Origin: Tritrichomonas foetus
Lineage: Eukaryota; Parabasalia; Tritrichomonadida; Tritrichomonadidae
Direction: 5' to 3'
DNA: 64,000 nucleotides
NCBI GenBank assembly: GCA_001839685.1
Contig: MLAK01001171.1
Coordinates: forward strand, 70,035 to 134,034
This document shows, piece by piece, positions 31,127-41,296 of the stretch (the first letter of the stretch is position 1; each line of letters begins with the position of its first letter). Both the position numbers and the translations under genes were made by a program. The notes under the pieces were generated by a model. It ran no database searches, was not told where the DNA came from, and worked only from the letters and a program-made list of their open reading frames with translations.

Positions 31127-31874
31127 CGTGTGATGTTAGATTTGATGGAAGACGTTAAATAAAAAAATTTAATTATAACAATGTCAATTTCAACATTGAC
31201 TAACTATACTCGATATATTGTGAGAAAATGTGAGTGGCATTTCTTTTTCTAAAAGGACCGTTTATTCACAAAATATTCGAATATTTATAAAATTTCTGAA
31301 CTCTTTCAAAATTTGGCCTATTCTGTTTGAATTACATTATTTCCAGGAATTGGTTTATTTATAAAAGAATTTCCATATCAATAGAATATAACAACTATAT
31401 AACAACAAATACAACCAACAAACATATAAAAAACACTTTCATCAGAAAATAGAAAAAATTGCATTTATCAAACCAATCAATAAAATGAGCTATATGCCAG
31501 TGCTGATTACATTAAAATTCAATATTAAAATAGTTAAACCTTTAATATGTGAAAAATAGTGAATCTTTAGGAAACAACAACGAATGGAAAATAAAGTTCG
31601 ACTATTTTACCGTGAACATTTTTCTGTAATTTGACTTTTCATTTGACCTTAAATGTTCGCGATGAAAAAAGTTTTTTAGATCACATTTCATTGATCATGT
31701 TTTTCCTCAAGCTACCTGTAAGAACACGATTTTGTTCAAAAGCAAAACCTTTGGTCATAACAACAGTGCCTAAAAATAAGGAATACATAAAAAAATCATA
31801 TAAAATAAAATAATTTGAGATAACAAAATTTCAAAAAAGAAAAGTTTAAATGAAATGGCAAAATCATTCAAAAT
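31127..31874. other. Intergenic region with an inverted repeat
   Basis: About 750 bp. An imperfect inverted repeat GTGAACATTT (31613-31622) / AAATGTTCGC (31651-31660) encloses TGACTTTTCATTTGACCT. A related segment occurs at 49353 (see findings). The ORF at 31631-31813 has no ATG start and is probably spurious. Confidence 0.35.
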
Positions 31875-32309
31875 TTAGCTCCTTGGCTTTTCCTTCTTTC
31901 CAAGCCATAAGGCGAGTAATGAGAATCCTGCAACTTTGATGACCTTAAAACGAACTCCTGGAAGATCTCCGACGGAACGGCCTGAACGACCCATACCTGC
32001 GATGAGGACACGGTCGTTATCGTCGATGAGACGGAGGGAACCATCGCGTGGAACGAAAGCTGTGATGACTTTTGAGTTCTTCTTGAGTTGGACACGAACG
32101 GCCTTACGAATAGCTGAGTTTGGCTGCTTGGCTTCGACGGCGACCTTACCGACAACGATTCCGGAGGCCATGGCGACACCTTCGAGTGGTGTCTTGTAGA
32201 TTGAAGTTCCTTGCCTCTTCCTGAATTTCTTGCTGGCCCACAAGTTATCGCGGTGTGAAAGACGCAATTTACGGGCGGCTTTGAGACCGCAAGCTTTTGA
32301 CTTTCCCAT
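31875..32309 (-). CDS. RPS23: 40S ribosomal protein uS12 (RPS23)
   Basis: A 144-residue protein close to eukaryotic RPS23 over its whole length, with the same C-terminal ..KKEKPRS ending (human ..KKERPRS). Conserved signatures are [18 protein letters not shown] (the proline in KQPNS is the residue hydroxylated in other eukaryotes), [11 protein letters not shown] and [12 protein letters not shown]. uS12 sits near the decoding centre of the small subunit and affects translational fidelity. Codon use is GC-rich, as expected for a highly expressed gene. The stop is within TAAA. A CCTTTTTAACAA sequence directly abuts the ATG. Confidence 0.98.
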   Translation of the reverse strand: MGKSKACGLKAARKLRLSHRDNLWASKKFRKRQGTSIYKTPLEGVAMASGIVVGKVAVEAKQPNSAIRKAVRVQLKKNSKVITAFVPRDGSLRLIDDNDRVLIAGMGRSGRSVGDLPGVRFKVIKVAGFSLLALWLGKKEKPRS

Positions 32310-32321
32310 TTGTTAAAAAGG
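32310..32321 (-). promoter_or_regulatory. CCTTT core-promoter-like element at uS12 start
   Basis: On the minus strand CCTTTTTAACAA ends right at the ATG. In Trichomonas vaginalis a CCTTT motif (M5) overlaps the transcription start of genes lacking the classical initiator. The match in sequence and position suggests the same element here. Confidence 0.5.
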
Positions 32322-32901
32322 CCAAGGAGCCAACGGTTATCTCTGATAATTCATTACTTTACATCATTTCACCTATTAACCGAGATAATTTCACCATAGT
32401 TGTCTTCAGAAAAAGCAAGGCTATATAAATACAGAAAATGATTTTTGTGTTGAACTTTTTGAATATTCGATGAATTATGTTACCAACATAAGATAAGAAT
32501 ATTTCCCTTATTCCAATGATAATAAACATTAGTTGATAAGGAGCTTTATTAAAAATCTATATGTGAATATGATATTCAATTTGTTTTTCATATCGCCGGG
32601 CAATTCACTGAGATGGTTGTGATAGCTATGTTATCATTGATAAGTTATCAATCAATAGCAGTGAAATATATATCCATATTAGATGTTTTAAATCAATGTG
32701 GAAAACACCTAAAGAAATATTGAATTTCGATATGTATTCATACATGAGAAAAAATGATATCAAAAATAATCAGAAAAAGTCATTATTGAATAAGCTTATG
32801 ACAGAAAAATTTAAAAGTATATTTGGCCTAAATTTGATCTTCCTTTATTAAAAAGTTTATATTGTAATTTCTGATACATTTGTTGATTCTCCCGAGAAAT
32901 A
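32322..32901. other. Intergenic region, divergent promoters (uS12 / Rab)
   Basis: About 580 bp between divergent genes, including AACTTTTTGA at 32453-32462. Nothing else recognised. Confidence 0.4.
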
Positions 32902-33486
32902 ATGCTTCCTCATTCTGAACAAACATATAAAATAATATTACTTGGGAATTCTGGTGTTGGAAAAACATCTCTCGCAAATCGATGGATCAATAATCTATTT
33001 GATAACAATGTTGTTAGTACTATATGTGCTATAAATTGGGCTAAAACTATTCTAGTTGATGGAAGATCATATTCAATCACAATTTGGGATACTGCTGGTC
33101 AAGAACAATTCAGATCAATCACACCTTTATATGTCAGAGGAGCAAAAGGGATAGTTGTAGTTGCATCCATGTGCGATAGAGAATCTTTTGATGGAATACC
33201 TGATTGGCTTGATATGTTGAATATTCTAGAAGATAGAAGTGTGCCTGTCATTTTGGCAGTGAATAAAACCGATCAATCTTTGATTTCTGATGATGAACTA
33301 AATGAAATGATTGATTCTTACAAAGATACATTTTGTACAGTGATTAAAGTTTCAGCATTAACAGGGGAAAAAGTGAAAATGATGTTTGAATACATTTCTT
33401 CACTTGCTGTAAAACATAAAGAAAATATTTCTGAGCTTGCTGTTGATACGGTGAAACTCGAACCAGATACAAAGCCATGCTGTTAG
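32902..33486 (+). CDS. Rab-family small GTPase
   Basis: A 194-residue Rab: P-loop GNSGVGKT (residues 15-22), switch II WDTAGQEQF, G4 NKTD, G5 SAL and a C-terminal ..KPCC prenylation motif. The switch I region (NNVVSTICAINW) is divergent from classical Rab subfamilies; the conserved Thr is present in STIC. The subfamily is not assignable by eye. Expected function is regulation of a membrane-trafficking step. Much more AT-rich than the Rab at 7457. Confidence 0.92.
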   Translation: MLPHSEQTYKIILLGNSGVGKTSLANRWINNLFDNNVVSTICAINWAKTILVDGRSYSITIWDTAGQEQFRSITPLYVRGAKGIVVVASMCDRESFDGIPDWLDMLNILEDRSVPVILAVNKTDQSLISDDELNEMIDSYKDTFCTVIKVSALTGEKVKMMFEYISSLAVKHKENISELAVDTVKLEPDTKPCC

Positions 33487-33902
33487 AATATTTTATCTCT
33501 TTCTTTGTTTTTATTCAACTCTATATTTTGTATTGTTTATAAAATAATATACTTTTTATAATATAATATTGTAATGAATTATATAACTTCTCAGTAATGC
33601 TTTGGTGATAGAGTTTGTTAATCGATGGCTCAGTATTTTTACATTGATTTTTGGTTACATAGAGGTGCATAGACATCTGATATTGATCGAAATAATTTAT
33701 ATTATACAAAATAACGCTATTTTGAGCAAATATCTCATATACAAGTATCCCATGAACATATATAGTAAATATTGATGAATATCTTTCTTAAAAAAGTTAA
33801 AATGAGAGGGAACATAGTAGTCTAGATAGAATTTATTCAAACAAAAAAGGTGATTTCCAAATCTCCAAGCAGGCATTCAATTAATCACTCCATTAAAAAA
33901 CG

Positions 33903-33934
<32 letters not shown>

Positions 33935-33940
33935 ATAGAC
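33487..33940. other. Intergenic region, convergent, with TA microsatellite
   Basis: Spacer between the Rab stop and the stop of the GOST gene. A (TA)n run of about 13 units lies at 33909-33934. Confidence 0.6.
33909..33934. repeat. (TA)n microsatellite
   Basis: About 13 uninterrupted TA units, preceded by TATATG. Confidence 0.9.
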
Positions 33941-35335
33941 TCAAATTGGTGCATGAAGGCAGAATAAACGTTTTGAATTTGGTTCAATGAGAACTGCAAC
34001 TTTATTTTTAATATATTTAGTGATTGGAATTTTGGCATTTTTAACAGGAATATGATCAGCACGATAAAAGAAGAAACACATTTGAATTATGAAAGAAATC
34101 AACACACCAATTTCAACAATTACAATTCTTACAATCGACCATAAATTCAGCCACATTGCAAGTGAATTCAAAAGAGAAAAAATCAGAATATCACCTACAC
34201 AAAAATTCATAAATTTCAAAACCATTTGTAATTTTTTTACAAGGTTTTGGTCAAATTGTTTAGCGAGATTCAATTTCTTGATAATTTTCCAATAAGTTCC
34301 AATTACCAAGCACGCCATTGAAAATACAGAAAATGCGGCTAAATAAGTAAATAATGCTAGATAATTAGATAATGCAGATGATGTAAAAAGTGTCAATGAT
34401 AAAACTGCGTAAATTACAATTTCAGATATCGGAATATTTTCTTCGTACGTACACCAGCCGCTAGCAATAATTCCAAGGAGAATTACAAGGGCTGAATGAA
34501 CAATAACTGATGCTGTTAATGACCATGCAACATCAATTGGATCTACATATTTGTTATTGTAGAGCTCAGATTCAAGGATTAAAACACCTGCCTTAAAAAG
34601 TGGCAAAAAGGTCAAATAATGGTGAATATCAACGTAAAACTGAGGATGTGCAAAACTATTTAATATCCAGAGAACTGTAATAACTGGATATAGTAAGGCT
34701 AGTCCTTTCAATAGGAAATATATTCCTTTTTCACGATAATCAAAAATTTTAGGATTCTCAAACCTTGATATGGAAATAAATTCTGAACTTGTGCCTGAAC
34801 AATCAATTAAATAAGGGCAATATACACCTTTTTCATTTATTGTTCCATTCCAAAATCTAACAGCTTCTTCAGAAATGTTGCTTTGAGAGATCTTTTCTTG
34901 AGTTTCATTGATTTCTTGAGTTAAGAGACCATTTATGTTCTCAATACCATTGGTGTCAATATCTAGTAATCCTCGAAAATTGTGTGTAAAAGTGTTCGAA
35001 CAAAACTTTTTGAATGAAAAAGAAAAATCTTGATTAATGAGAAGAAAGTTGATATTGGAGATGTTTTTGCCTGTTAATTTGATTGAGTATTTTCCCGTTT
35101 CTTCAAATCCAAAAGTTGGAAGTCGAGTAAATTGGGATTTTGATGGAATTTTGATTTTGTAATAAGAAGGCGATTCCCTATACGCAAAAAACAAGTGCCA
35201 ATGAGAAGGATCAAATAGAACCTCTGATGGGGGACGTATAATCCAGAAGAAAATCGAGCTAATATAGGAAAAAAGCAGCAAAACAACAAAAAGAAAGGCG
35301 AAATTTTTACAATTCAAAATTCTGAAGGAAGACAT
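33941..35335 (-). CDS. GOST-type 7TM protein (GPR107/GPR108/TMEM87-like)
   Basis: A 464-residue protein. An N-terminal hydrophobic segment at ~13-34 is a signal or anchor. A luminal region (~35-205) with several N-x-S/T sites and four cysteines follows, then seven hydrophobic helices between ~207 and ~435, and a basic tail. An extracellular/luminal beta domain followed by seven TMs, with TM3 ending in ..GIIASGWCTYEENIP, fits the lung 7TM/GOST family (..ASGWG.. in homologues). These are Golgi or endosomal proteins involved in trafficking. The family call rests on topology plus this motif. Confidence 0.6.
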   Translation of the reverse strand: MSSFRILNCKNFAFLFVVLLLFSYISSIFFWIIRPPSEVLFDPSHWHLFFAYRESPSYYKIKIPSKSQFTRLPTFGFEETGKYSIKLTGKNISNINFLLINQDFSFSFKKFCSNTFTHNFRGLLDIDTNGIENINGLLTQEINETQEKISQSNISEEAVRFWNGTINEKGVYCPYLIDCSGTSSEFISISRFENPKIFDYREKGIYFLLKGLALLYPVITVLWILNSFAHPQFYVDIHHYLTFLPLFKAGVLILESELYNNKYVDPIDVAWSLTASVIVHSALVILLGIIASGWCTYEENIPISEIVIYAVLSLTLFTSSALSNYLALFTYLAAFSVFSMACLVIGTYWKIIKKLNLAKQFDQNLVKKLQMVLKFMNFCVGDILIFSLLNSLAMWLNLWSIVRIVIVEIGVLISFIIQMCFFFYRADHIPVKNAKIPITKYIKNKVAVLIEPNSKRLFCLHAPI

Positions 35336-35690
35336 AAAATTATTTCAATCTTCAAATTTTGAATAATGAGATAAAACTTTTTGTATAAATTAGCTTTCGT
35401 GATTATTCAAAAATGCTACATTTTTCCACTTTAATTCAATTTTTTTGTGTGATTTTTGCGTTTACGATGAAGAAATTTCAGTGTGATTTTAAACGTTTTT
35501 GGGCTTTTTCTGATGGAATCCATTAACTGAGATTCGGATCCATCACTGTTGGAATCGAATTAATAGTGCCTTGTTCATATTTCGAGTCAGTATTTGATAT
35601 TTAAGGCTAATTTTCTAGCTGTACTTAAGCTAATTATATTGTTCCTGGCTCGATGATTTCTTAAAAAATAACAAAAAGGAAAGAAAAAAA
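35336..35690. other. Intergenic region
   Basis: Upstream of the GOST gene; AACTTTTTG at 35375-35383. A seven-A run at 35684-35690 provides a T7 terminator for the minus-strand tRNA remnant. Confidence 0.4.
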
Positions 35691-35734
35691 TGGTCCCGCA
35701 GGGACTCGAACCCTACCGACTGAGCTACGAGACC
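35691..35734 (-). tRNA. tRNA remnant lacking the anticodon arm
   Basis: Read on the minus strand, 44 nt begin GGTCTCGTAGCTCAGTCGG and end GGTTCGAGTCCCTGCGGGACC plus A. The seven-base acceptor stem pairs (GGTCTCG with CGGGACC, one G-T). The Pol III A box (TAGCTCAGTCGG) and B box (GGTTCGAGTCC) are both perfect, and the T arm can form. The 3' strand of the D arm, the whole anticodon arm and the variable loop are missing. A T7 run follows directly, a standard Pol III stop. The amino-acid identity cannot be determined. Either a deletion-derived tRNA pseudogene, an assembly deletion, or a TFIIIC-type site or mini-RNA. Confidence 0.75.
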
Positions 35735-35893
35735 ACTCGATGTTTAGAAATTTATAGTTATCCCTAATAAAACTTCGATATTCTGTTTTCGAAAAAAATG
35801 ATTTGACCGACCAATTTTTGAATAGTAAATAATCGTAAAATTGTTATTTAATTGTGTGAAGTGATTTCACTTCATTCTTTAAAGATTTATTTT
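35735..35893 (+). promoter_or_regulatory. Upstream region of Myb gene with short palindrome
   Basis: GAAGTGA-TT-TCACTTC at 35858-35873 is a perfect 7-bp inverted repeat ending about 20 bp before the Myb ATG; the TTCATTC just after it could serve as initiator. Possible operator or autoregulatory site; inferred. Confidence 0.4.
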
Positions 35894-36457
35894 ATGAGTC
35901 ACCCTTTATCAAATTCAAAAATATGTCCTATGTATTTTCCACCATCTTATTTAAAAAATTTACAAAAAAATCTCATTTCTACTCCTCCTCCAAGAAATAA
36001 ATTCTCACCATCTGAAGATGAAATCTTAGTGAAATATGTAAGTATTTATGGAGATAACAACTGGAAGACTATTGCCAAGCTTATGCCTTGCAGAAACAGT
36101 CGGCAATGTCGAGAAAGATGGAAATACTATCTGGATCCAAATCTATGTCGGGAAAATTGGTCACCTGAAGAAGATGAATTACTTATTTCTTTGCATGATT
36201 CACTCGGGCCAAAGTGGATGATAATTTCTAAAAGTTTTCCCAGAAGAACAGATGCCATGATTAAGAATAGATTTAATATGTTGAAAAGAAATGAAAAAAA
36301 GGCGAATACAGAGATCTACTGTGATTTCGATCAAGATAATAGAAACAATAATAATTCATTTCAATTATTTTGTGACTCACGAAAACAAGATGATTGGTTG
36401 GATGAAACATTTTGTGATTTTTATTGTGAAGAATTTTCCTTTGATAGTCCCATATAG
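35894..36457 (+). CDS. R2R3 Myb-like DNA-binding protein
   Basis: A 187-residue protein from the ATG at 35894; the frame opens further upstream but without ATG. Two Myb repeats occupy residues ~34-83 and ~85-132: W of NNWKTIAKLMPCRNSRQCRERW, then NWSPEEDELLISLHDSLGPKW..RRTDAMIKNRF. The recognition helices (SRQCRERWKYYL, DAMIKNRFNML) are typical. This is the size and layout of Trichomonas vaginalis Myb1-3, which bind TAACGA/TATCGT-type elements in promoters. A short acidic, Asp/Phe-rich tail follows and could be an activation region. Expected role: nuclear transcription regulator. Confidence 0.92.
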   Translation: MSHPLSNSKICPMYFPPSYLKNLQKNLISTPPPRNKFSPSEDEILVKYVSIYGDNNWKTIAKLMPCRNSRQCRERWKYYLDPNLCRENWSPEEDELLISLHDSLGPKWMIISKSFPRRTDAMIKNRFNMLKRNEKKANTEIYCDFDQDNRNNNNSFQLFCDSRKQDDWLDETFCDFYCEEFSFDSPI

Positions 36458-37108
36458 GAAATATCACAATACTTTTTGGAAGATAATTTTTAAATTTATA
36501 AATTAATGACAATTAATGTTTTTATTCTCTTTTTCTCGTGTCTTCTTGTTTTAATTGAGGGTGACTACAGAATTATATGGGTTAAAGTTGTTAAAGAAAG
36601 AAATAGAACAAGGAGAATATAATTTGTACAAATTAAAGGACTTGATTTCAATTATATAAATTATACAGAGATGATTCGTATTTATGATGTTGATCATTCT
36701 ATCGCGATTTTCAATCCTCTTCAGTTAGAAAACTGAGAAAAGAAACTCAAACAGATTTATTATTACTGTTTCAGTCGCATTTACATAACCAGCTCAGTTA
36801 TATGACTCTTTATTATATTCCACTTCCAATTTTAGCCATGAACCTCAAGTCTTACTTTTTGTCTTTTTCGAGGAAAGATAGGTGGGCTGCAAATCTTTAA
36901 TTGGAATTTTTCAAATACTGTCAATATTAAGTCAATCAGTATATTAAATGTTTTCAAGATATAGATAGATGATATACATTATATAAATAATTTTTGAGAA
37001 TTTCCAACGATTTTTTGATTAATATTCGATTTTTGAAAAAAAATGTACATTGTTATTTTGAATAATTTATATATTTGATTACAAAAAATCTTTATAAATA
37101 CAAATAAA
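36458..37108. other. Intergenic region, convergent
   Basis: About 650 bp between the Myb gene and the 3' end of the large Sel1 protein gene. Scattered short open segments exist (for example around 36620-36740), but nothing is identifiable. Confidence 0.35.
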
Positions 37109-40100
37109 CTATGGATTGTCTTGTAGTGCTTGTTTTGCTCTTTCATCACCAGCATTGGCTGCATCTTTCAAATATTTAGCTGCTTTCTTTGGATCTTTAT
37201 CAACACCTATTCCTTCAAGTAACATTTTTCCAGCATTCACAAGACCTTCAATATTTCCCATTTCTGCTAACTTATTATAAATATGGAAAGCTTTATTTAA
37301 ATCCTGTGGAATTTGTTCATCACCTTCTTTAAAGATTTTCCCGCATTCAACTAAAGCAGGTTCATAATTTTGATCATAAGCAATTTTCATATATTTTTTG
37401 GACTCGTCAAGATTTTTTTCTACTCCAATTCCATTTTTCAACATAATAGAATAATTGAAAGCAGCTTCAATATGTCCAGTCCAATTTTTTGCACTTTTTA
37501 CAGGATTTAAATATTCGTCATTTGGATTCTCATGATCTGCAATTTCTTTAAGCAATAAAGCTGCTTCACTTTCGTTTTTCTCTATTCCAATTCCATCTTT
37601 CAAACAAAGAGCATATTTTAATTTACTTTTTAGATAGCCTTGGTCAGCACTCATTTTGAAGAATTTTACAGCTTCTTCTTGTGATTTCCGAACAAAATGT
37701 CCATTCAAAAAGCATTCACCATAAAAATTCTGTGCTCGAGGGTCCCCATATTCACAAAGTCGTTTTATGAGATCTATTGCATGATTGCGATGCTTTGGTT
37801 CTTTTACAGCGATTCTTGCGTAATGATACATTCCATTTTTATTGAAAGAATTAGATGCAAGCTCAAGATATTTTAACGCCATCTCTTTCGATGTTTTATT
37901 AATCCCACGAGTTCCTCGTTTACAGCAAAGTCCATAAAAAACACGTGCATTATCATTTCCAAGGTCTGCAGCTTTTTTAATTAATGTAAAGCCTTCAAGT
38001 TTATTTGGTTCACCTATTCCAACACCATTGAATAAACAAAGTCCATAATGATAAAGTCCTCCTCGATAATTTCTATTTGATGCTTTTTGAATCAATGATA
38101 AACCTTCGTCAATTTGCCCATTCTTTAAAAGAATTTTCCCATATTGTGACAGACCTATTTCACTTCTATTGTCACTTGCAATTCTAAAAAGTCTGATGGC
38201 TTCGTCCTCATCTTTGTCGATTAATTCGCCTTTATATAAAAGACGACCATAATAAACAAGACCGGTTCCATTATGAATTTCCATTGCTTTCTTTATCAAA
38301 CCAAGTCCTTTAGGAATTGATTTCGTTGTTCCATAGCCTTTTAAGATTAATTTTCCAGTAATTGCAACAGCATCCCAATAACATTTATCAGAGGCTTTAC
38401 TGTAATATTTAAATGCCAGATTAAGGTCACGTAAAACACCAATCCCTTTTTCATAACAAAGTCCTAGAGCCAAAAATGCTTTAGGAATTTCCTCTTGCGC
38501 AGCAATTTGAAATTTTTTAAAGGCACCTTTGGTATTTTTTCCTAATCCAGTTCCAGTCATTTCGAGATACCCAGTTAAAATATGTCCAATTGAATTTCCA
38601 ATATCAGAAGCTTCAGAATAGCATTGAATTGCTTCATTAAGATTTCTTTCAACACCAATCCCCATTTCATAACACATTCCTTTGAGAGTAAGGTATTCTG
38701 TATTTTCTTCAGTATCACCAGCTGCAATAATTTGGAATGCAGTTTCTGGATCTTCATCACAACCAATTCCAAACATTTTACATCGTGCTAAAGATACTAA
38801 TGAATCAATTATTCCGAGATCAGCACATTGGGAATATAATTTGACTGCTTCTTTAACATTAATAACTGTTCCAATACCCTCTTCAAGACAACGAGCCATT
38901 GTACACATTCCATCAGTTGTTCCTTGCTCATATGCTTTTTTATACAATGAAAATGCACTAGTAAAGTCAACTGGAGTACCATGGCCTTTTTCATAGCAAA
39001 CACCAAGGTTAATACAAGCATCCATATTTTCTTGGGCGGCTGCTATGTTGAAATAATGAAATGCTTTATCAAAGTCATGACTATTAGAATCAGATCCTTC
39101 AAGATAATACAAACCTAATCGATTTTGTGCTGAACTGTCGCCATTGTCAGCAAGTTTTTTAATTTCTTCAATTTTGGTTGATTCAACATCGCTCTGAGCT
39201 TCATCTGAAGTTGATGGTTCTTGTGCTGGAATTGAAGTAGAATTAATTGTTCGAGAATTTGATTTTGAAAATTCATTTACATCATCAGATTCGGATTCAT
39301 CGTCGGAGTTTTCTTTAAAAATTGCACTTGGTTCAACATCAGATGATGAATAATCATTGTTATAATTTAGTATATTCCTATTTTCTCTTGTTTGGGATAA
39401 AGATTGAATGTTTTTCTGAGGACTTTTAAGTGACTTTGGTGAATTTAGTGCTTTTGTATTTAATTTATTATCAGCTTTACTTGGTGATGGATGTACAAGC
39501 GTTTGTTTTGGAGTTTTTTTGATGTTATTTGTTCGAGTTGGTAGTTTCTTTGGTTCACTGAATTCAACGTCTGATTCTGAAGATGAAGAAGATGAGGAAT
39601 TAGTCATAATAGGCGAATACGAATCACTAGAACTTGAGCGATTTAATAAAGGAGAATTCAGTGGTGTGTCATTTTGTGATGATTGTGGAGAAGGTAATGG
39701 TGGTGGTGATGGTAAATATTCACTCTTTCCTAATGAACTATTTTGTGATTCATCACATGATGCATTTTTCGGTAGTTGTTGTTGTGGTGTATTTGGTTGT
39801 TGCTGTGATTCATTTTGTTGTTGTTGTGACGTTAACTGTGGTTTTTTCTGTGCGATTTTAGGAGTTGCAATTGGCTGTGAAGGATGAGGTGTAGATGTGG
39901 TTTGTGGAGAGTTGCGAGGAGCGTACGACCATGATGGTGTTGGAATAATTTTTGGTTTAAAAGGCGAAACAGAATTTTGTGTGGTAGGTATAGGAGATGT
40001 TGTTTCATGCTTTGTTTCTTCTTTAATTGGAATTGGTATATCTTTTTTAACGTCCTCTTTTTCCTCCAGGGATTCAGTTTTGCTCGTTGATTTGTCTTCT

Positions 40101-41255
40101 TTATTAGATAATTTTTGAGAACCATTTTGATACAGTGATTCACTTTCCTTCATGTCTGGAGCCTGGATGCTTTGTTTAAGATGATTTTCATCAACTGTTT
40201 GGCTGTCTGTTGTAGAAATATTTTCTTGATTTGAGTTTTCTTCGTGATTAGGAATTTTAACAGATTTTGGATCATTTTGTAGCTTCACTGGTTTAATTTG
40301 TCGTTTAACATGTTCTTGTTGTGCTATTTGTGCTTGCTGTTGTTGTATTTGTTGTTGTGGTTGTATTTGTTGTTGTGGTTGTATTTGTTGTTGTGATTGT
40401 ATTTGTTGTTGTGNNNNNNNNNNNNNNNNNNNNNNNNNNNNNNNNNNNNNNNNNNNNNNNNNNNNNNNNNNNNNNNNNNNNNNNNNNNNNNNNNNNNNNN
40501 NNNNNNNNNNNNNNNNNNNNNNNNNNNNNNNNNNNNNNNNNNNNNNNNNNNNNNNNNNNNNNNNNNNNNNNNNNNNNNNNNNNNNNNNNNNNNNNNNNNN
40601 NNNNNNNNNNTGTATTTGTTGTTGTGGTTGTATTTGTTGTTGTGGTTGTATTTGTTGTTGTGGTTGTATTTGTTGTTGTGGTTGTATTTGTTGTTGTGGT
40701 TGTATTTGTTGTTGTGGTTGTATTTGTTGTTGTGGTTGTATTTGTTGTTGTGGTTGTATTTGTTGTTGTGGTTGTATTTGTTGTTGTGGTTGTATTTGTT
40801 GATGTTGCTGCATTTGTTGTGATTGTATTTGTTGCATTTGTTGTGGTTGTATTTGTTGTATTTGTTGTTGCGGATGCTGCTGAGATTGCTGTAATTGTTG
40901 CTTAAGTTGTTGTTGTTGTAAAACTTTTAGTGGCTGTTGTGGAATTGTTTGATGCTTTTGATGAATTTGTTGTCCAGTTTGCTGTTGATTTATAATTGGA
41001 TTTGGTATTGTTATAGCATTTCCTTTTGATAAAAGCAAATTTGTGTTTTGTGAATTACCAAGATTATGTGTCTGATGTTGTTGCTGGTGCATCAAAAGCA
41101 ACTGTTGTGGGTTTGTTGGGGACAATTGTTGAACCTTTTGGATAATTTGCTGCAATTGTTGTTGTTGTTGCTTTGATAAAGGTTGATTAATTTGCATCGA
41201 TAGTAATTGAGATGATTTCTGTATAATTTGTTGTGCTTGTGCTTGCTGTTGTTGT

Positions 41256-41296
<41 letters not shown>

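Noticed and set aside
31631..31813. 60-codon plus-strand ORF
   Set aside because: No ATG, overlaps an inverted repeat, no family.
35691..35734. Functional tRNA gene
   Set aside because: The anticodon arm is missing, so it cannot be a normal tRNA as assembled.
36600..36760. Decayed coding segment with open pieces in the + strand
   Set aside because: Short pieces with stops and no recognisable family; not above chance.
40321..40905. Plus-strand ORFs rich in Val/Phe or Leu/Tyr across the repeat
   Set aside because: They are the antisense of the QPQQQI-coding minisatellite and include 197 N.
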